Positions 1-6,938 are shown, counted from the stretch's first letter. The stretch is DNA of 8,412 bases from Clostridiales bacterium (GCA_029007575.1 JAQXIB010000225.1:1-8412); one strand, 5' to 3'. A program made the numbers and translations. Notes: generated by a model from the letters alone, not told the origin.

Positions 1-749
1 AGGTAGACTTCGCACAGATCGCCCGTATGGCTTCGGGCGCTTCAGGCGCCGAGCTTGCCAATATTGTCAATGAAGCAGCACTACGCGCTGTTCGTGCGGG
101 CAGAAAAGAAGCTTCCCAGGCTGATCTGGAAGAAAGTATAGAAATTGTCATTGCCGGATATCAGAAAAAGAATGCGATCATGACCGATAAAGAAAAAATG
201 ATCGTAGCTTATCATGAGATCGGTCACGCGCTGGTGGCAGCGAAGCAGACCAATTCTGCACCGGTACAGAAAATTACGATCGTGCCGCGTACCTCGGGCG
301 CTCTCGGCTACACCATGCAGGTGGAAGAAGGCAACCACTACCTGATGAGCAAGGAGGAAATCGAAAACAAGATAGCCACCTTTACCGGCGGACGTGCGGC
401 AGAAGAAGTGGCAGTCGGTTCGGTTACAACAGGAGCCTCCAACGATATTGAGCAGGCGACCAAGCTTGCAAGAGCCATGATAACCCAATATGGAATGAGT
501 GAGGATTTTGATATGGTGGCGCTCGAAACGGTTACCAATCAATATTTGGGCGGAGACGCTTCTCTTGCCTGTTCTGCCGAAACACAGACCGAAATCGACC
601 GTCAAGTCGTGGCACTGGTGAAAAAACAGCATGAAAAAGCAAAGCAGATCATTACCGAAAACAAAGCAAAACTGGATCAGCTTGCTCAGTATCTATATCA
701 AAACGAAACCATTACCGGCGAGGAGTTTATGAGCATACTCAACGCATAA
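1..749 (+). CDS. ftsH: ATP-dependent zinc metalloprotease FtsH, C-terminal part (5' end outside window)
   Basis: FtsH is a membrane-anchored AAA+ protease that unfolds and degrades membrane and short-lived cytosolic proteins. The reading frame is open from base 3 (V-D-F-A-Q-I-A-R) with no start in the window, so an ATG at 27 is internal. The visible part begins in the helical lid of the AAA domain (ASGAELANIVNEAALRA, typical of FtsH). It continues into the M41 peptidase domain: the zinc motif HEIGH is at 213-227, and the likely third zinc ligand is the Asp of GASNDIEQAT at about 444-446. The C-terminus is a charged helical region ending at TAA 747-749. The N-terminal membrane segments and Walker motifs lie upstream of the window. 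About 248 residues of the usual 600-700 are visible. No second gene follows on this strand; the next gene, clpB, is convergent. The family call is secure. Confidence 0.97.
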   Translation, partial: VDFAQIARMASGASGAELANIVNEAALRAVRAGRKEASQADLEESIEIVIAGYQKKNAIMTDKEKMIVAYHEIGHALVAAKQTNSAPVQKITIVPRTSGALGYTMQVEEGNHYLMSKEEIENKIATFTGGRAAEEVAVGSVTTGASNDIEQATKLARAMITQYGMSEDFDMVALETVTNQYLGGDASLACSAETQTEIDRQVVALVKKQHEKAKQIITENKAKLDQLAQYLYQNETITGEEFMSILNA

Positions 750-794
750 AACCACATCCGTTGTAGTTTTTTGCCGATGCCGACGATGCGCACA

Positions 795-829
795 AGTCAT
801 GCCCCCCGGCTTTGCCGGGGGACATGACT
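795..829. terminator. GC-rich hairpin between convergent ftsH and clpB
   Basis: A 16-nt arm (795-810), a TTT loop (811-813) and a matching 16-nt arm (814-829) pair at 15 of 16 positions; the only mismatch is at the seventh base from the outside. The core is CCCCCGGC/GCCGGGGG and the outer part AGTCATG/CATGACT. It sits between the two convergent stop codons, so a bidirectional terminator is the natural reading. Neither side has a clean T-tract (the + side reads TATATTCTATACC), so it may instead act as a 3'-end stabilising hairpin or be a copy of a dispersed palindrome. The rest of the 750-854 gap shows nothing else apart from a short T6 run just after ftsH. Confidence 0.7.
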
Positions 830-854
830 ATATTCTATACCAAAGAATTTATGA

Positions 855-3434
855 TTATTTGCAAACCAATTCTCCGTTTACAACATCAACGGTTAGGGTA
901 GAGCCGGTATTCAGATCTCCACGCAGAATCGTACGGGCGATCAGCGTTTCCACGCTCGATTGCAGGTAACGACGCAGCGGTCTTGCTCCGTATAGCGGAT
1001 CATAACCACGGTCAATGATGAGAGCTTTGGCTTCAGGGGTGATGACAAGGTTCAGCGAACGGTCGGTAAGACGTGCGCGCAGGGCATTGGTCATAATATC
1101 AATGATACCCGTGAGATTTTCCTTGGTCAACGGACGGAACATGATGATCTCGTCCAAACGATTGAGAAACTCAGGACGGAACGAACGGTGCAGCTCCGCC
1201 ATGACGGAATCTTTGGCACTTTCAGAAATACTGCCATCTGCCTCAATACCGTCCAGCAGATACTGACTACCGAGATTGGAAGTCAAAATGATAATGGTAT
1301 TCTTGAAATCTACGGTGCGTCCCTGCGAATCGGTGATTCTGCCGTCATCCAAAATTTGCAATAAAATATTGAATACATCAGGATGTGCCTTTTCGATCTC
1401 ATCAAACAGCACAACGCTATACGGCTTGCGGCGAACCGCTTCGGTCAGTTGTCCTCCTTCGTCATATCCGACATATCCGGGAGGCGCCCCGATCAGACGG
1501 GACACCGAGAATTTTTCCATATACTCGGTCATGTCGATACGGACGATATTATGCTCGTCGTCAAACAGACATTCGGCAAGAGATTTGGCAAGCTCGGTTT
1601 TTCCGACGCCGGTAGGACCTAAGAATAGGAACGAGCCAATCGGACGATTGGGATCCGCGATACCGGCACGAGAGCGAAGAATCGCTTCGGTAACCTTTTG
1701 CACAGCCTCATCCTGCCCGACAACACGTTTGTGCAGATAACTGTCAAGATTCAACAGCTTTTCCCGTTCTCCCTCCATCAAACGAGCCACCGGAATACCG
1801 GTCCAGCGCGCCACGATACTGGAGATTTCTTCTTCGGTTACGGTGTCATGCACCATCGTATTCTGCTTTGACTCTTCGGAAGTCTTTTCCGCCTCCTGCA
1901 GCTGCTTTTCCAGCGCAGGCAGGTCGGAATAACGAAGCTTTGCCGCTTTCTCGTATTCGTAGTTGAGCTGTGCGTTTTCAATCTCCGCATGCATCCGTTC
2001 GATTCGGGCTTTCAGCTCTTTTACGTTGTCGACGTCTTTTTTTTCTTTTTCCCAGAGAGCCTTTTGTGCGTTAAAGCTATCTTTCAGATTTGCAAGCTCT
2101 TCACGCAGCTTTTCCAGCCGATCACGACTGAGCTGGTCTTCTTCTTTTTTCAGCGCCATTTCTTCAATTTCGAGCTGCATGATTTTACGGCGCACGCCAT
2201 CCAGCTCCTCTGGCATGGAATCGATCTCGGTGCGCACCTGTGCGCAGGCCTCATCCACAAGGTCGATGGCTTTATCGGGAAGAAAACGATCGCTGATATA
2301 CCGATCCGAAAGGGTAGCAGCCGCCACTAACGCATTATCGTGAATGCGCACGCCGTGATACACTTCATAACGTTCCTTTAAGCCTCTGAGTATGGAAATG
2401 GTGTCCTCCACCGTGGGCTCATCCACCTGTACAGGCTGAAAACGACGTTCCAACGCCGCGTCTTTTTCAATGTATTTCCGGTATTCATCCAACGTTGTTG
2501 CGCCGATGCAATGAAGTTCCCCTCTGGCGAGCATCGGCTTTAACAAGTTGCCGGCATCCATGCTGCCTTCCGTTTTTCCGGCTCCTACTATGGTGTGCAA
2601 TTCATCGATAAATAACAGAATCTTGCCTTCACTGCGTCGGATTTCCTCCAGTACGGCTTTCAGCCGTTCCTCAAATTCTCCGCGGTATTTGGCGCCTGCG
2701 ATCAAAGCGCCCATATCTAATGAAAAAATGGTTTTATCTTTGAGACCTTCGGGAACGTCTCCTCTGACGATACGCTGTGCAAGTCCCTCGGCAATGGCGG
2801 TTTTACCGACGCCGGGCTCACCGATCAATACAGGATTATTCTTGGTTTTACGGGACAAAATACGAATCACATTACGAATCTCGGTATCTCGGCCGATCAC
2901 CGGATCCAATTCGTTTTTTCTTGCACGCTCTACCAAATCAGTGCCGTATTTGCCGAGCGCATCATAAGTGTCTTCCGGATTATCACCGGTAACCGGCGCA
3001 CTTTTCACTTTGGAAAGTTCTTTCAGAAAAGCGCTTTTTGTGATGCCGTGTTCCGAAAAGATTTTCTTGACGGCAGAGGTGGCGGCGGAAAAAATCCCCA
3101 GCATCAGATGCTCTACCGAAATGTACTCATCACCCATCGATTTTGCTTGCTTTTGCGCCTCTGAGATCACCTGTTCCATTTCCTTGGAAAGATAAACATC
3201 GCTTTCATTGCTGAGTGTCGGAAGCTGTGAAACAGCAGTATCCAGCTCTGATAATAACGCATTGCTGTCCGCACCCATTTTGCCGAGCAGTGACGGGATC
3301 AAGCCACCGTCCTGGTCAATCAATGCATATAGTAAATGCTCCGGCATAATAGACGGATTGCGATTTTCCTGTGCCATTGACTGTGCGGTTTGTATTGCCT
3401 CTAAACTTTTCTGTGTAAATTGTTTCGCGTTCAT
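855..3434 (-). CDS. clpB: ATP-dependent chaperone (disaggregase) ClpB
   Basis: ClpB is a cytosolic hexameric AAA+ machine that, with DnaK, extracts proteins from aggregates. The start is ATG 3434 (MNAKQFTQKSLEA), 859 aa, because AGGAGGG lies 7 nt upstream; an in-frame TTG at 3440 is too close to that site. Domains in order: a double Clp_N repeat (about 1-145); AAA1 with Walker A GEPGVGKT (205-212), pore loop KYRGEFE (249-255), Walker B ending FIDE (about 275-278) and Arg-finger region ERRF (329-332); the M-domain coiled coil (about 405-520), which separates ClpB from ClpA and ClpX; AAA2 with Walker A GPTGVGKT (606-613), pore loop GYVGYDEGG (653-661), Walker B VVLFDE (674-679) and sensor-2 GARPLRR (816-822). 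All key ATPase residues are present and the length is normal (E. coli ClpB is 857 aa). It lies 15 nt downstream of a ribbon-helix-helix-like gene and is probably co-transcribed with it. Confidence 0.98.
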   Translation of the reverse strand: MNAKQFTQKSLEAIQTAQSMAQENRNPSIMPEHLLYALIDQDGGLIPSLLGKMGADSNALLSELDTAVSQLPTLSNESDVYLSKEMEQVISEAQKQAKSMGDEYISVEHLMLGIFSAATSAVKKIFSEHGITKSAFLKELSKVKSAPVTGDNPEDTYDALGKYGTDLVERARKNELDPVIGRDTEIRNVIRILSRKTKNNPVLIGEPGVGKTAIAEGLAQRIVRGDVPEGLKDKTIFSLDMGALIAGAKYRGEFEERLKAVLEEIRRSEGKILLFIDELHTIVGAGKTEGSMDAGNLLKPMLARGELHCIGATTLDEYRKYIEKDAALERRFQPVQVDEPTVEDTISILRGLKERYEVYHGVRIHDNALVAAATLSDRYISDRFLPDKAIDLVDEACAQVRTEIDSMPEELDGVRRKIMQLEIEEMALKKEEDQLSRDRLEKLREELANLKDSFNAQKALWEKEKKDVDNVKELKARIERMHAEIENAQLNYEYEKAAKLRYSDLPALEKQLQEAEKTSEESKQNTMVHDTVTEEEISSIVARWTGIPVARLMEGEREKLLNLDSYLHKRVVGQDEAVQKVTEAILRSRAGIADPNRPIGSFLFLGPTGVGKTELAKSLAECLFDDEHNIVRIDMTEYMEKFSVSRLIGAPPGYVGYDEGGQLTEAVRRKPYSVVLFDEIEKAHPDVFNILLQILDDGRITDSQGRTVDFKNTIIILTSNLGSQYLLDGIEADGSISESAKDSVMAELHRSFRPEFLNRLDEIIMFRPLTKENLTGIIDIMTNALRARLTDRSLNLVITPEAKALIIDRGYDPLYGARPLRRYLQSSVETLIARTILRGDLNTGSTLTVDVVNGELVCK

Positions 3435-3440
3435 AAACAA

Positions 3441-3447
3441 CCCTCCT
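3441..3447 (-). promoter_or_regulatory. clpB ribosome binding site
   Basis: On the minus strand this reads AGGAGGG, 6 nt after the last base of the TAA of the upstream gene and 7 nt before clpB ATG 3434. It decides the start in favour of ATG 3434 over the in-frame TTG at 3440, which would begin directly next to it. Its position in the short intergenic gap is consistent with read-through from the upstream gene. Confidence 0.85.
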
Positions 3448-3449
3448 GA

Positions 3450-4106
3450 TTAAATACGGATATCAGCAGTATTTAAATAATTATAATAAGCAATTTCAAC
3501 GCTGTGGGCATCTGCTTTCCCACATAGATAATCCTTCATCTGTTTATCAAACAGCTTGATATAGTCGGAAATTGCCTGTGCCAACTCGGCAGTGTTGCAA
3601 TCACGGTCGGGTACCGAGATACTGCGTACAAATTTTCCGTCATATAACGCATACTCAGTCCCCGCTCGAGTAATCGTAGCCAAATGCGCATCTTCGATCT
3701 GTTTCCATAAGCGGAAAAAAGAGGTCATCGCATTGATCAACGTCTGTGACTGTGTGCGGAACAACACGCTCAGTCTGCCGATTGCGTCTTCGGTGCCGCG
3801 ATATAACTCCACCTCATATTTTACGGTAGGCCGGTATTTATATTCCAACGAGCTTTTCAACGACATGCTCTGCGAATTTGGTGCGAAAAACGGCACGATT
3901 TCCCGGGATGGCAGCATAAGCTGTTCAATTGCGGACAGCACGTCGCTGATGCGGCGCTCCGGCGTCGTATAATTGACATATTCGGCTAAAATCTGATTGA
4001 TCAAATTAGAGCGTGAAGTCCCGGACTTATGTGCAAGTATATCGATTTCCCGTACCACATCCTCATTCAGCATTAAACTGTATAATGTTTTTCCCAATGA
4101 TATCAT
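3450..4106 (-). CDS. Ribbon-helix-helix-like (CopG/Arc-type) protein, candidate regulator, first gene of clpB operon
   Basis: I do not recognise a named family. The N-terminus (KTLYSLMLNEDVVREIDILA, then KSGTSRSNLINQILAEYV) has the pattern of a ribbon-helix-helix DNA-binding domain: a short strand, a helix, a turn with SRSN, and a second helix. About 170 residues follow with no motif I know, including a possible helical stretch (TLINAMTSFFRLWKQIEDA). No signal peptide or membrane segment is visible. ATG 4106 gives 218 aa, but the GGAAAGGA site touches it. TTG 4097, 9 nt from that site, gives 215 aa starting MGKTLYS and is a real alternative. The gene follows a near-ideal promoter and ends 15 nt before clpB ATG, so the two are probably one operon. 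An autoregulatory repressor of clpB is an inference from context. The C-terminal part could be a sensor or protein-binding domain. Confidence 0.75.
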   Translation of the reverse strand: MISLGKTLYSLMLNEDVVREIDILAHKSGTSRSNLINQILAEYVNYTTPERRISDVLSAIEQLMLPSREIVPFFAPNSQSMSLKSSLEYKYRPTVKYEVELYRGTEDAIGRLSVLFRTQSQTLINAMTSFFRLWKQIEDAHLATITRAGTEYALYDGKFVRSISVPDRDCNTAELAQAISDYIKLFDKQMKDYLCGKADAHSVEIAYYNYLNTADIRI

Positions 4107-4114
4107 TCCTTTCC
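4107..4114 (-). promoter_or_regulatory. Ribosome binding site with ambiguous start choice
   Basis: On the minus strand this reads GGAAAGGA and abuts ATG 4106 with no spacer, while it is 9 nt from TTG 4097. Spacing favours TTG; codon preference favours ATG. Both are in the same frame and differ by three residues, so the domain reading is unaffected. Confidence 0.55.
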
Positions 4115-4159
4115 GGTTCGTCCGCGCATACAAGGTTATTTTATATATACCGCGCAGGC

Positions 4160-4223
4160 TAAAATCATTTTTAAGCTTACAAAAGTATTATAACGCCAAA
4201 GCAAACATTTGTCAATGATTTTA
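4160..4223. repeat. Inverted repeat pair bracketing the RHH-clpB promoter (candidate operator)
   Basis: TAAAATCATT (4160-4169) and its exact reverse complement AATGATTTTA (4214-4223) lie on either side of the promoter, with 44 bp between them and about 54 bp centre to centre, close to five helical turns. One copy overlaps the upstream edge of the -35 and the other lies just inside the transcribed leader. A smaller inverted motif, CAAACATTTG (4202-4211), sits within the spacer and overlaps the -35. The AT-rich composition makes chance repeats more likely, so the operator role is tentative. Confidence 0.35.
4187..4215 (-). promoter_or_regulatory. Consensus sigma-A promoter for the RHH-clpB operon
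   Basis: On the minus strand, TTGACA (4215-4210) and TATAAT (4192-4187) are separated by exactly 17 nt: a 12 of 12 match to the vegetative consensus with ideal spacing. The bases upstream (4216-4265) are almost all A/T and resemble an UP element. Transcription would start near 4180, leaving a leader of about 75 nt before the start codon. I found no CIRCE inverted repeat and no tandem CtsR heptads near it. Such a strong promoter before a chaperone gene would be expected to need repression. Confidence 0.85.
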
Positions 4224-4398
4224 TATAATTTTTCTTTCAAATTATATTTATAGAATTAAAAAATATATTGCCGTTTCATATAAATAATAGAACGATTAGA
4301 AAACGTTAAACGTCTCCGTAAATAATGCTTTGCTATCGTTGTTTATGAATGGTACAGTGAGCATTAAGTAATATCTGCTGAAAAAGGAGAAAATTTCC
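4216..4398. other. AT-rich divergent intergenic region between the RHH gene and the lacZ remnant
   Basis: No coding potential is visible. The left part (to about 4265) is nearly pure A/T and probably serves as upstream promoter sequence for the minus-strand operon. The right part leads to the beta-galactosidase remnant, whose ribosome binding site AAGGAG (4384-4389) is intact, 9 nt from ATG 4399. I could not identify a convincing promoter for the remnant. AACGTTAAACGT near 4303-4315 faintly resembles a LacI-family operator core, but its symmetry is too poor to call. Confidence 0.5.
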
Positions 4399-4798
4399 AT
4401 GAGAATTTATGAGAACCCCCAAGCAACCCATGAAAACAGATGTCTTCCTCGGTGTTACTATATTCCCGCGGGATCATCTGAATATACGTTATTAAACGGC
4501 ATCTGGAATTTCGCCTATTTTGAACGTGACATCGATGCTCCCGAAGTCATTTCGGACTGGGATCAGATTCCCGTTCCTTCTTGCTGGCAGTTATATGGAT
4601 ATGATATCGGAATACAGCACAAATGCGCTGTTTCTTGCTACGCATACGGATGAGTTGGTAAAAGACGGAAAGATACATCTGCGCATTGACTACAAAAACT
4701 CCGGAATCGGATCCAATTCCTGCGAACCGGAATTGCCTCGAAAATATCAGCTAAACGAAAAACAGATTGATTTTTCTTTTTCTGTTTTACCGATTTAA
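4399..4798 (+). pseudogene. Internally deleted, frameshifted GH2 beta-galactosidase (lacZ-type) remnant
   Basis: Two separated pieces of one glycoside hydrolase family 2 beta-galactosidase are fused. From ATG 4399 to about 4605 the frame gives the normal N-terminus: PQATHENR, LLNGIWNFAYF and PVPSCWQLYGYD, matching E. coli LacZ landmarks (LNGEWRFAWF, VPSNWQMHGYD). In the next frame, from about 4604 to TAA 4796-4798, comes the C-terminus: ISEYS, THTDEL, IDYKNSGIGSNSC and a closing FSFSVLPI, matching the last ~65 residues of LacZ (ISRYS...MGIGGDD). The sugar-binding, immunoglobulin-like and TIM-barrel domains with both catalytic glutamates are absent: about 860 codons, by comparison with E. coli LacZ from memory. 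The junction also shifts frame, so translation from ATG 4399 would stop after 84 aa at 4653. No activity is expected. The start codon and ribosome binding site survive, suggesting a fairly recent deletion or an assembly error. Confidence 0.88.
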
Positions 4799-4967
4799 CC
4801 AGCAGGGAAGGAACGCGCATATCAACAAGCCGGACGAAAAAACCGATCGTTCTGCCCGGATAATGGGCGATACCATCAACTATGTATTACTTTTGACTTC
4901 TCATGTTTTTTCTTCCTTGCCTACTTTGTCGTAAAAGAAGGTCATTGACGAATATGTATACGCCCAT
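4799..4967 (+). other. Unassigned, possibly decayed sequence after the lacZ remnant
   Basis: No intact gene is visible. On the plus strand one frame reads INKPDEKTDRSARIMGDTIN followed by hydrophobic residues, and another frame ends LAYFVVKEGH before TGA at about 4945-4947. The change from a charged N-terminal-like stretch to a membrane-like tail in a different frame could be the remains of a small transporter or permease gene next to lacZ, decayed in the same way. I cannot name a family, and the pieces are too short to rule out chance open frames. Confidence 0.3.
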
Positions 4968-5035
4968 AAAAGAGGCTGTCGCAAGTGAAACATCACAAGC
5001 GGCAGCCCTTTTCTTATTTTTTTTCTTTTTCAGGT
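4968..5035. terminator. Bidirectional intrinsic terminator between the lacZ remnant and the histidine kinase
   Basis: GGCTGTCGC (4974-4982) pairs with GCGGCAGCC (4999-5007), including one G-U wobble in plus-strand RNA; an inner GTGA/TCAC extends the stem around a small loop. On the plus strand it is followed by a long T-rich tract (5009-5035), a strong terminator for transcription from the lacZ remnant. On the minus strand the hairpin begins about 6 nt after the histidine kinase stop (TAA at 5016-5014) and is followed by CTCTTTTAT, so it can also end the two-component operon. Confidence 0.8.
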
Positions 5036-6264
5036 AACACTCTTGTAAAACATACCGTGAACTTGGTACCTGTTTCGGGAGCGCTTTCCGCCGAGATCGT
5101 ACCTGCATGATTCTCGGTGATGCTTTTGGCAATTGCCAATCCCAAGCCAAAGCCGCCTTCTCGCACTCTTGCCTTATCCGAACGATAAAACCGCTCAAAA
5201 ATATGCGGTAATTCTTCCTTCGGAATAACGGCGCCGGTATTGCGCACACAAAGCAAAACATTGTTTTGCTGGCTAAACAGCCGCAAAAATACCTGTCCGT
5301 GTTGCCCGGCATACTTACAGCCGTTATCCAAAAAAATATGGATCAACTGCTTTAATTGGGTCACGTCGCCTTTGATATACAGCTCCGGCTGAATATCCGA
5401 ATCCAGCTCGATCTGCTTTTCATAAGCGATCGGTTCAAACTGCAATAAAACGCTCCAAACAAGCTCGCTGAAGTTCACCGAGGTTTGAATAACAGGAAGC
5501 TGTCCGGCATCGCCCTGTGCCAAAAAAAGCATGTTGTCGATCAGCTTCCGCATATGCTCTGCTTCCTCGCCGGTGCTGTCCAGCCATTTTTTTTGATTAG
5601 CTATGGTGTCGTTGATATGGGAAAGCAGAATGTTGTTGTTTGCTAAAATTACCGTCAGCGGCGTTTTCAACTCATGGGATGCGTCGGCAACAAACTGCTG
5701 CTGCTGTTTCCATGCCTTTTCGACCGGACGCACCGCAAGCTTGGACAAAAACAAGCTGATAAAGAAGATCGCAATCATACTGCATCCGCCAATGAGTAAA
5801 GAGGTGAAAATGAGCTGTCTGAGTGAACTGTATAAATATTCGGAATCCGCAAATGCAATTTTCGTACCGCCGAAAAAAGAGCGCTTCTGATAAAAAAGAG
5901 AATAGTCTGTTAAACTTCCGCTTTCCGCTATTGCTTCAAAAGCCGCCAAAGCTGCTTTTGAAAGCAGATTCTCAGAAAGGAACGCATTGTTTTGGGAAAA
6001 CTGCCTTATGACTCCGTTATCATCCACGATGACAGTGCAAACAGCGATCAAGTTTTGTTTGGGAAAATTATCCTTTTTTCCGTCCGCAAGCGGAGGCTCC
6101 GGTTTTTCTCCGCGCTGTTCCGTCGCCAGCTGGAGCGAATGATAAATGTCGGATTTCAACGACTGATATGAAGTAATGCAAACAGCCGCAAACACCGCGA
6201 TCAGCACAACCCCGACAAATGCCATATTGATCAAAACAATTTTTTTCCTCAGCCGTTTTAACAT
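5014..6264 (-). CDS. Membrane sensor histidine kinase (HisKA/HATPase), partner of the adjacent OmpR-type regulator
   Basis: This 416-aa kinase senses an unknown signal and phosphorylates a response regulator. Transmembrane segment 1 spans about residues 9-31, an extracytoplasmic domain about 32-149, and transmembrane segment 2 about 150-174. A short linker (LAVRPVEKAWKQQQQ) follows in place of a full HAMP domain. The H-box FVADASHELKTP carries the phospho-acceptor His197. The ATPase domain shows an N-box (LDNGCKYA, Asn314), a G1 box reading NTGAVIP (342-348) in place of the usual DxGxGxP, an F-box (FERFYRSDK) and an intact G2 box (GGFGLGLAIAK, 370-380). ATG 6264 has GAGGTG 8 nt upstream and overlaps the regulator stop by 7 nt (ATGTTAA), so translational coupling is likely. 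The G1 Asn substitution also occurs in some Firmicutes kinases, so activity is still expected. The ligand cannot be read from the sequence. Confidence 0.93.
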   Translation of the reverse strand: MLKRLRKKIVLINMAFVGVVLIAVFAAVCITSYQSLKSDIYHSLQLATEQRGEKPEPPLADGKKDNFPKQNLIAVCTVIVDDNGVIRQFSQNNAFLSENLLSKAALAAFEAIAESGSLTDYSLFYQKRSFFGGTKIAFADSEYLYSSLRQLIFTSLLIGGCSMIAIFFISLFLSKLAVRPVEKAWKQQQQFVADASHELKTPLTVILANNNILLSHINDTIANQKKWLDSTGEEAEHMRKLIDNMLFLAQGDAGQLPVIQTSVNFSELVWSVLLQFEPIAYEKQIELDSDIQPELYIKGDVTQLKQLIHIFLDNGCKYAGQHGQVFLRLFSQQNNVLLCVRNTGAVIPKEELPHIFERFYRSDKARVREGGFGLGLAIAKSITENHAGTISAESAPETGTKFTVCFTRVLPEKEKK

Positions 6265-6938
6265 CCTGTATTCACCTCAAGATGATATCCGATTTTCCGA
6301 AGCACCGCAATGCCTACCCGAGAACCTAAAAAATATAATTTTTTTCTCAAAAAAGAAATATATGCCTCGACATTGTTATCCTCCGCCCCTGACTCATAGC
6401 CCCAAACTTTGACAATCAGTGTTTCTTTTGTGGTAACCTGCGGCGAATTTGCCATTAACAGCTTCAAAATTTCAAATTCTTTAAAGTTTAAATGAACCGA
6501 TTTTAGGCCGCATTTCAAATCACAGGTAGAAAGGTTTAAAGTCAAATCCTCAAAAGACATTTCATCCAAAACCACTTCGCCCTGTCGCCTGGTCATGGCT
6601 CGCAGTCGGGCAAGCAGTTCTTCCGGTGCAAATGGCTTGGTCATATAATCATCGGCGCCGCTGTCTAATCCCGTCACTTTGTCCGGAATGGCGTCTTTCG
6701 CAGTCAGCATTAAAATCGGCGTTTGATTTTTCTGACGGCGCAGCTCCGCGGCAATTTCAAAACCGTTCTTTTTCGGAAGCATCACATCCAAGATCATCGC
6801 ATCATAAATACCGCTCAGGGCATAATCCAAACCATCCTGTCCGTCATGAGCCACATCAACCATATATCTGTTTTCCAGCAATATCTGCGCCAACGCATCG
6901 GCAAGCCGTGTTTCATCTTCCACAACTAATATTCTCAT
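6258..6938 (-). CDS. OmpR/PhoB-family response regulator
   Basis: This is a 226-aa DNA-binding response regulator. The receiver domain (1-115) has the acidic pocket E7-D8, phospho-acceptor Asp51 (LDVMLP), Thr79 (LMLTAKD) and Lys101 (TKPF). A winged-helix output domain follows (about 128-222), ending VWGYESGAEDNNVEAYISFL and RKIGYHLE, typical of the OmpR/PhoB class that binds tandem direct repeats. I chose ATG 6938 (MRILVVEDE) because GGAAAGG lies 7 nt upstream; the in-frame ATG at 6944 has only a 1-nt gap. It overlaps the kinase start by 7 nt and is the first gene of the operon. It faces away from the VTC/DUF4956 genes across a shared promoter region that carries a repeat suited to this regulator class, so control of those genes and possibly of itself is inferred. 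Confidence 0.95.
   Translation of the reverse strand: MRILVVEDETRLADALAQILLENRYMVDVAHDGQDGLDYALSGIYDAMILDVMLPKKNGFEIAAELRRQKNQTPILMLTAKDAIPDKVTGLDSGADDYMTKPFAPEELLARLRAMTRRQGEVVLDEMSFEDLTLNLSTCDLKCGLKSVHLNFKEFEILKLLMANSPQVTTKETLIVKVWGYESGAEDNNVEAYISFLRKKLYFLGSRVGIAVLRKIGYHLEVNTGC

Noticed and set aside
81..632. Open frame on the minus strand opposite ftsH
   Set aside because: Its His/Cys/Arg-rich, low-complexity composition is typical of an antisense shadow, and the plus-strand frame is clearly FtsH.
1963..2343. Long serine-rich open frame on the plus strand inside clpB
   Set aside because: It is antisense to the clpB coiled-coil region; its Ser/Phe/Arg-rich composition comes from reading Glu/Lys/Leu codons backwards. 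It has no family resemblance.
4303..4315. AACGTTAAACGT as a LacI-family operator for the lacZ remnant
   Set aside because: Symmetry is imperfect, no promoter could be placed around it, and no LacI-family gene is in the window.
4134..4398. Searched for a CIRCE element or tandem CtsR heptads upstream of the clpB operon
   Set aside because: No TTAGCACTC/GAGTGCTAA pair and no GGTCAAA tandem were found by eye; a single GTCAA is part of the reverse complement of the -35.
4887..5312. Minus-strand open frame overlapping the end of the histidine kinase
   Set aside because: It lies in another frame over the kinase ATPase domain and terminator, with no recognisable domain; the kinase frame explains the region.
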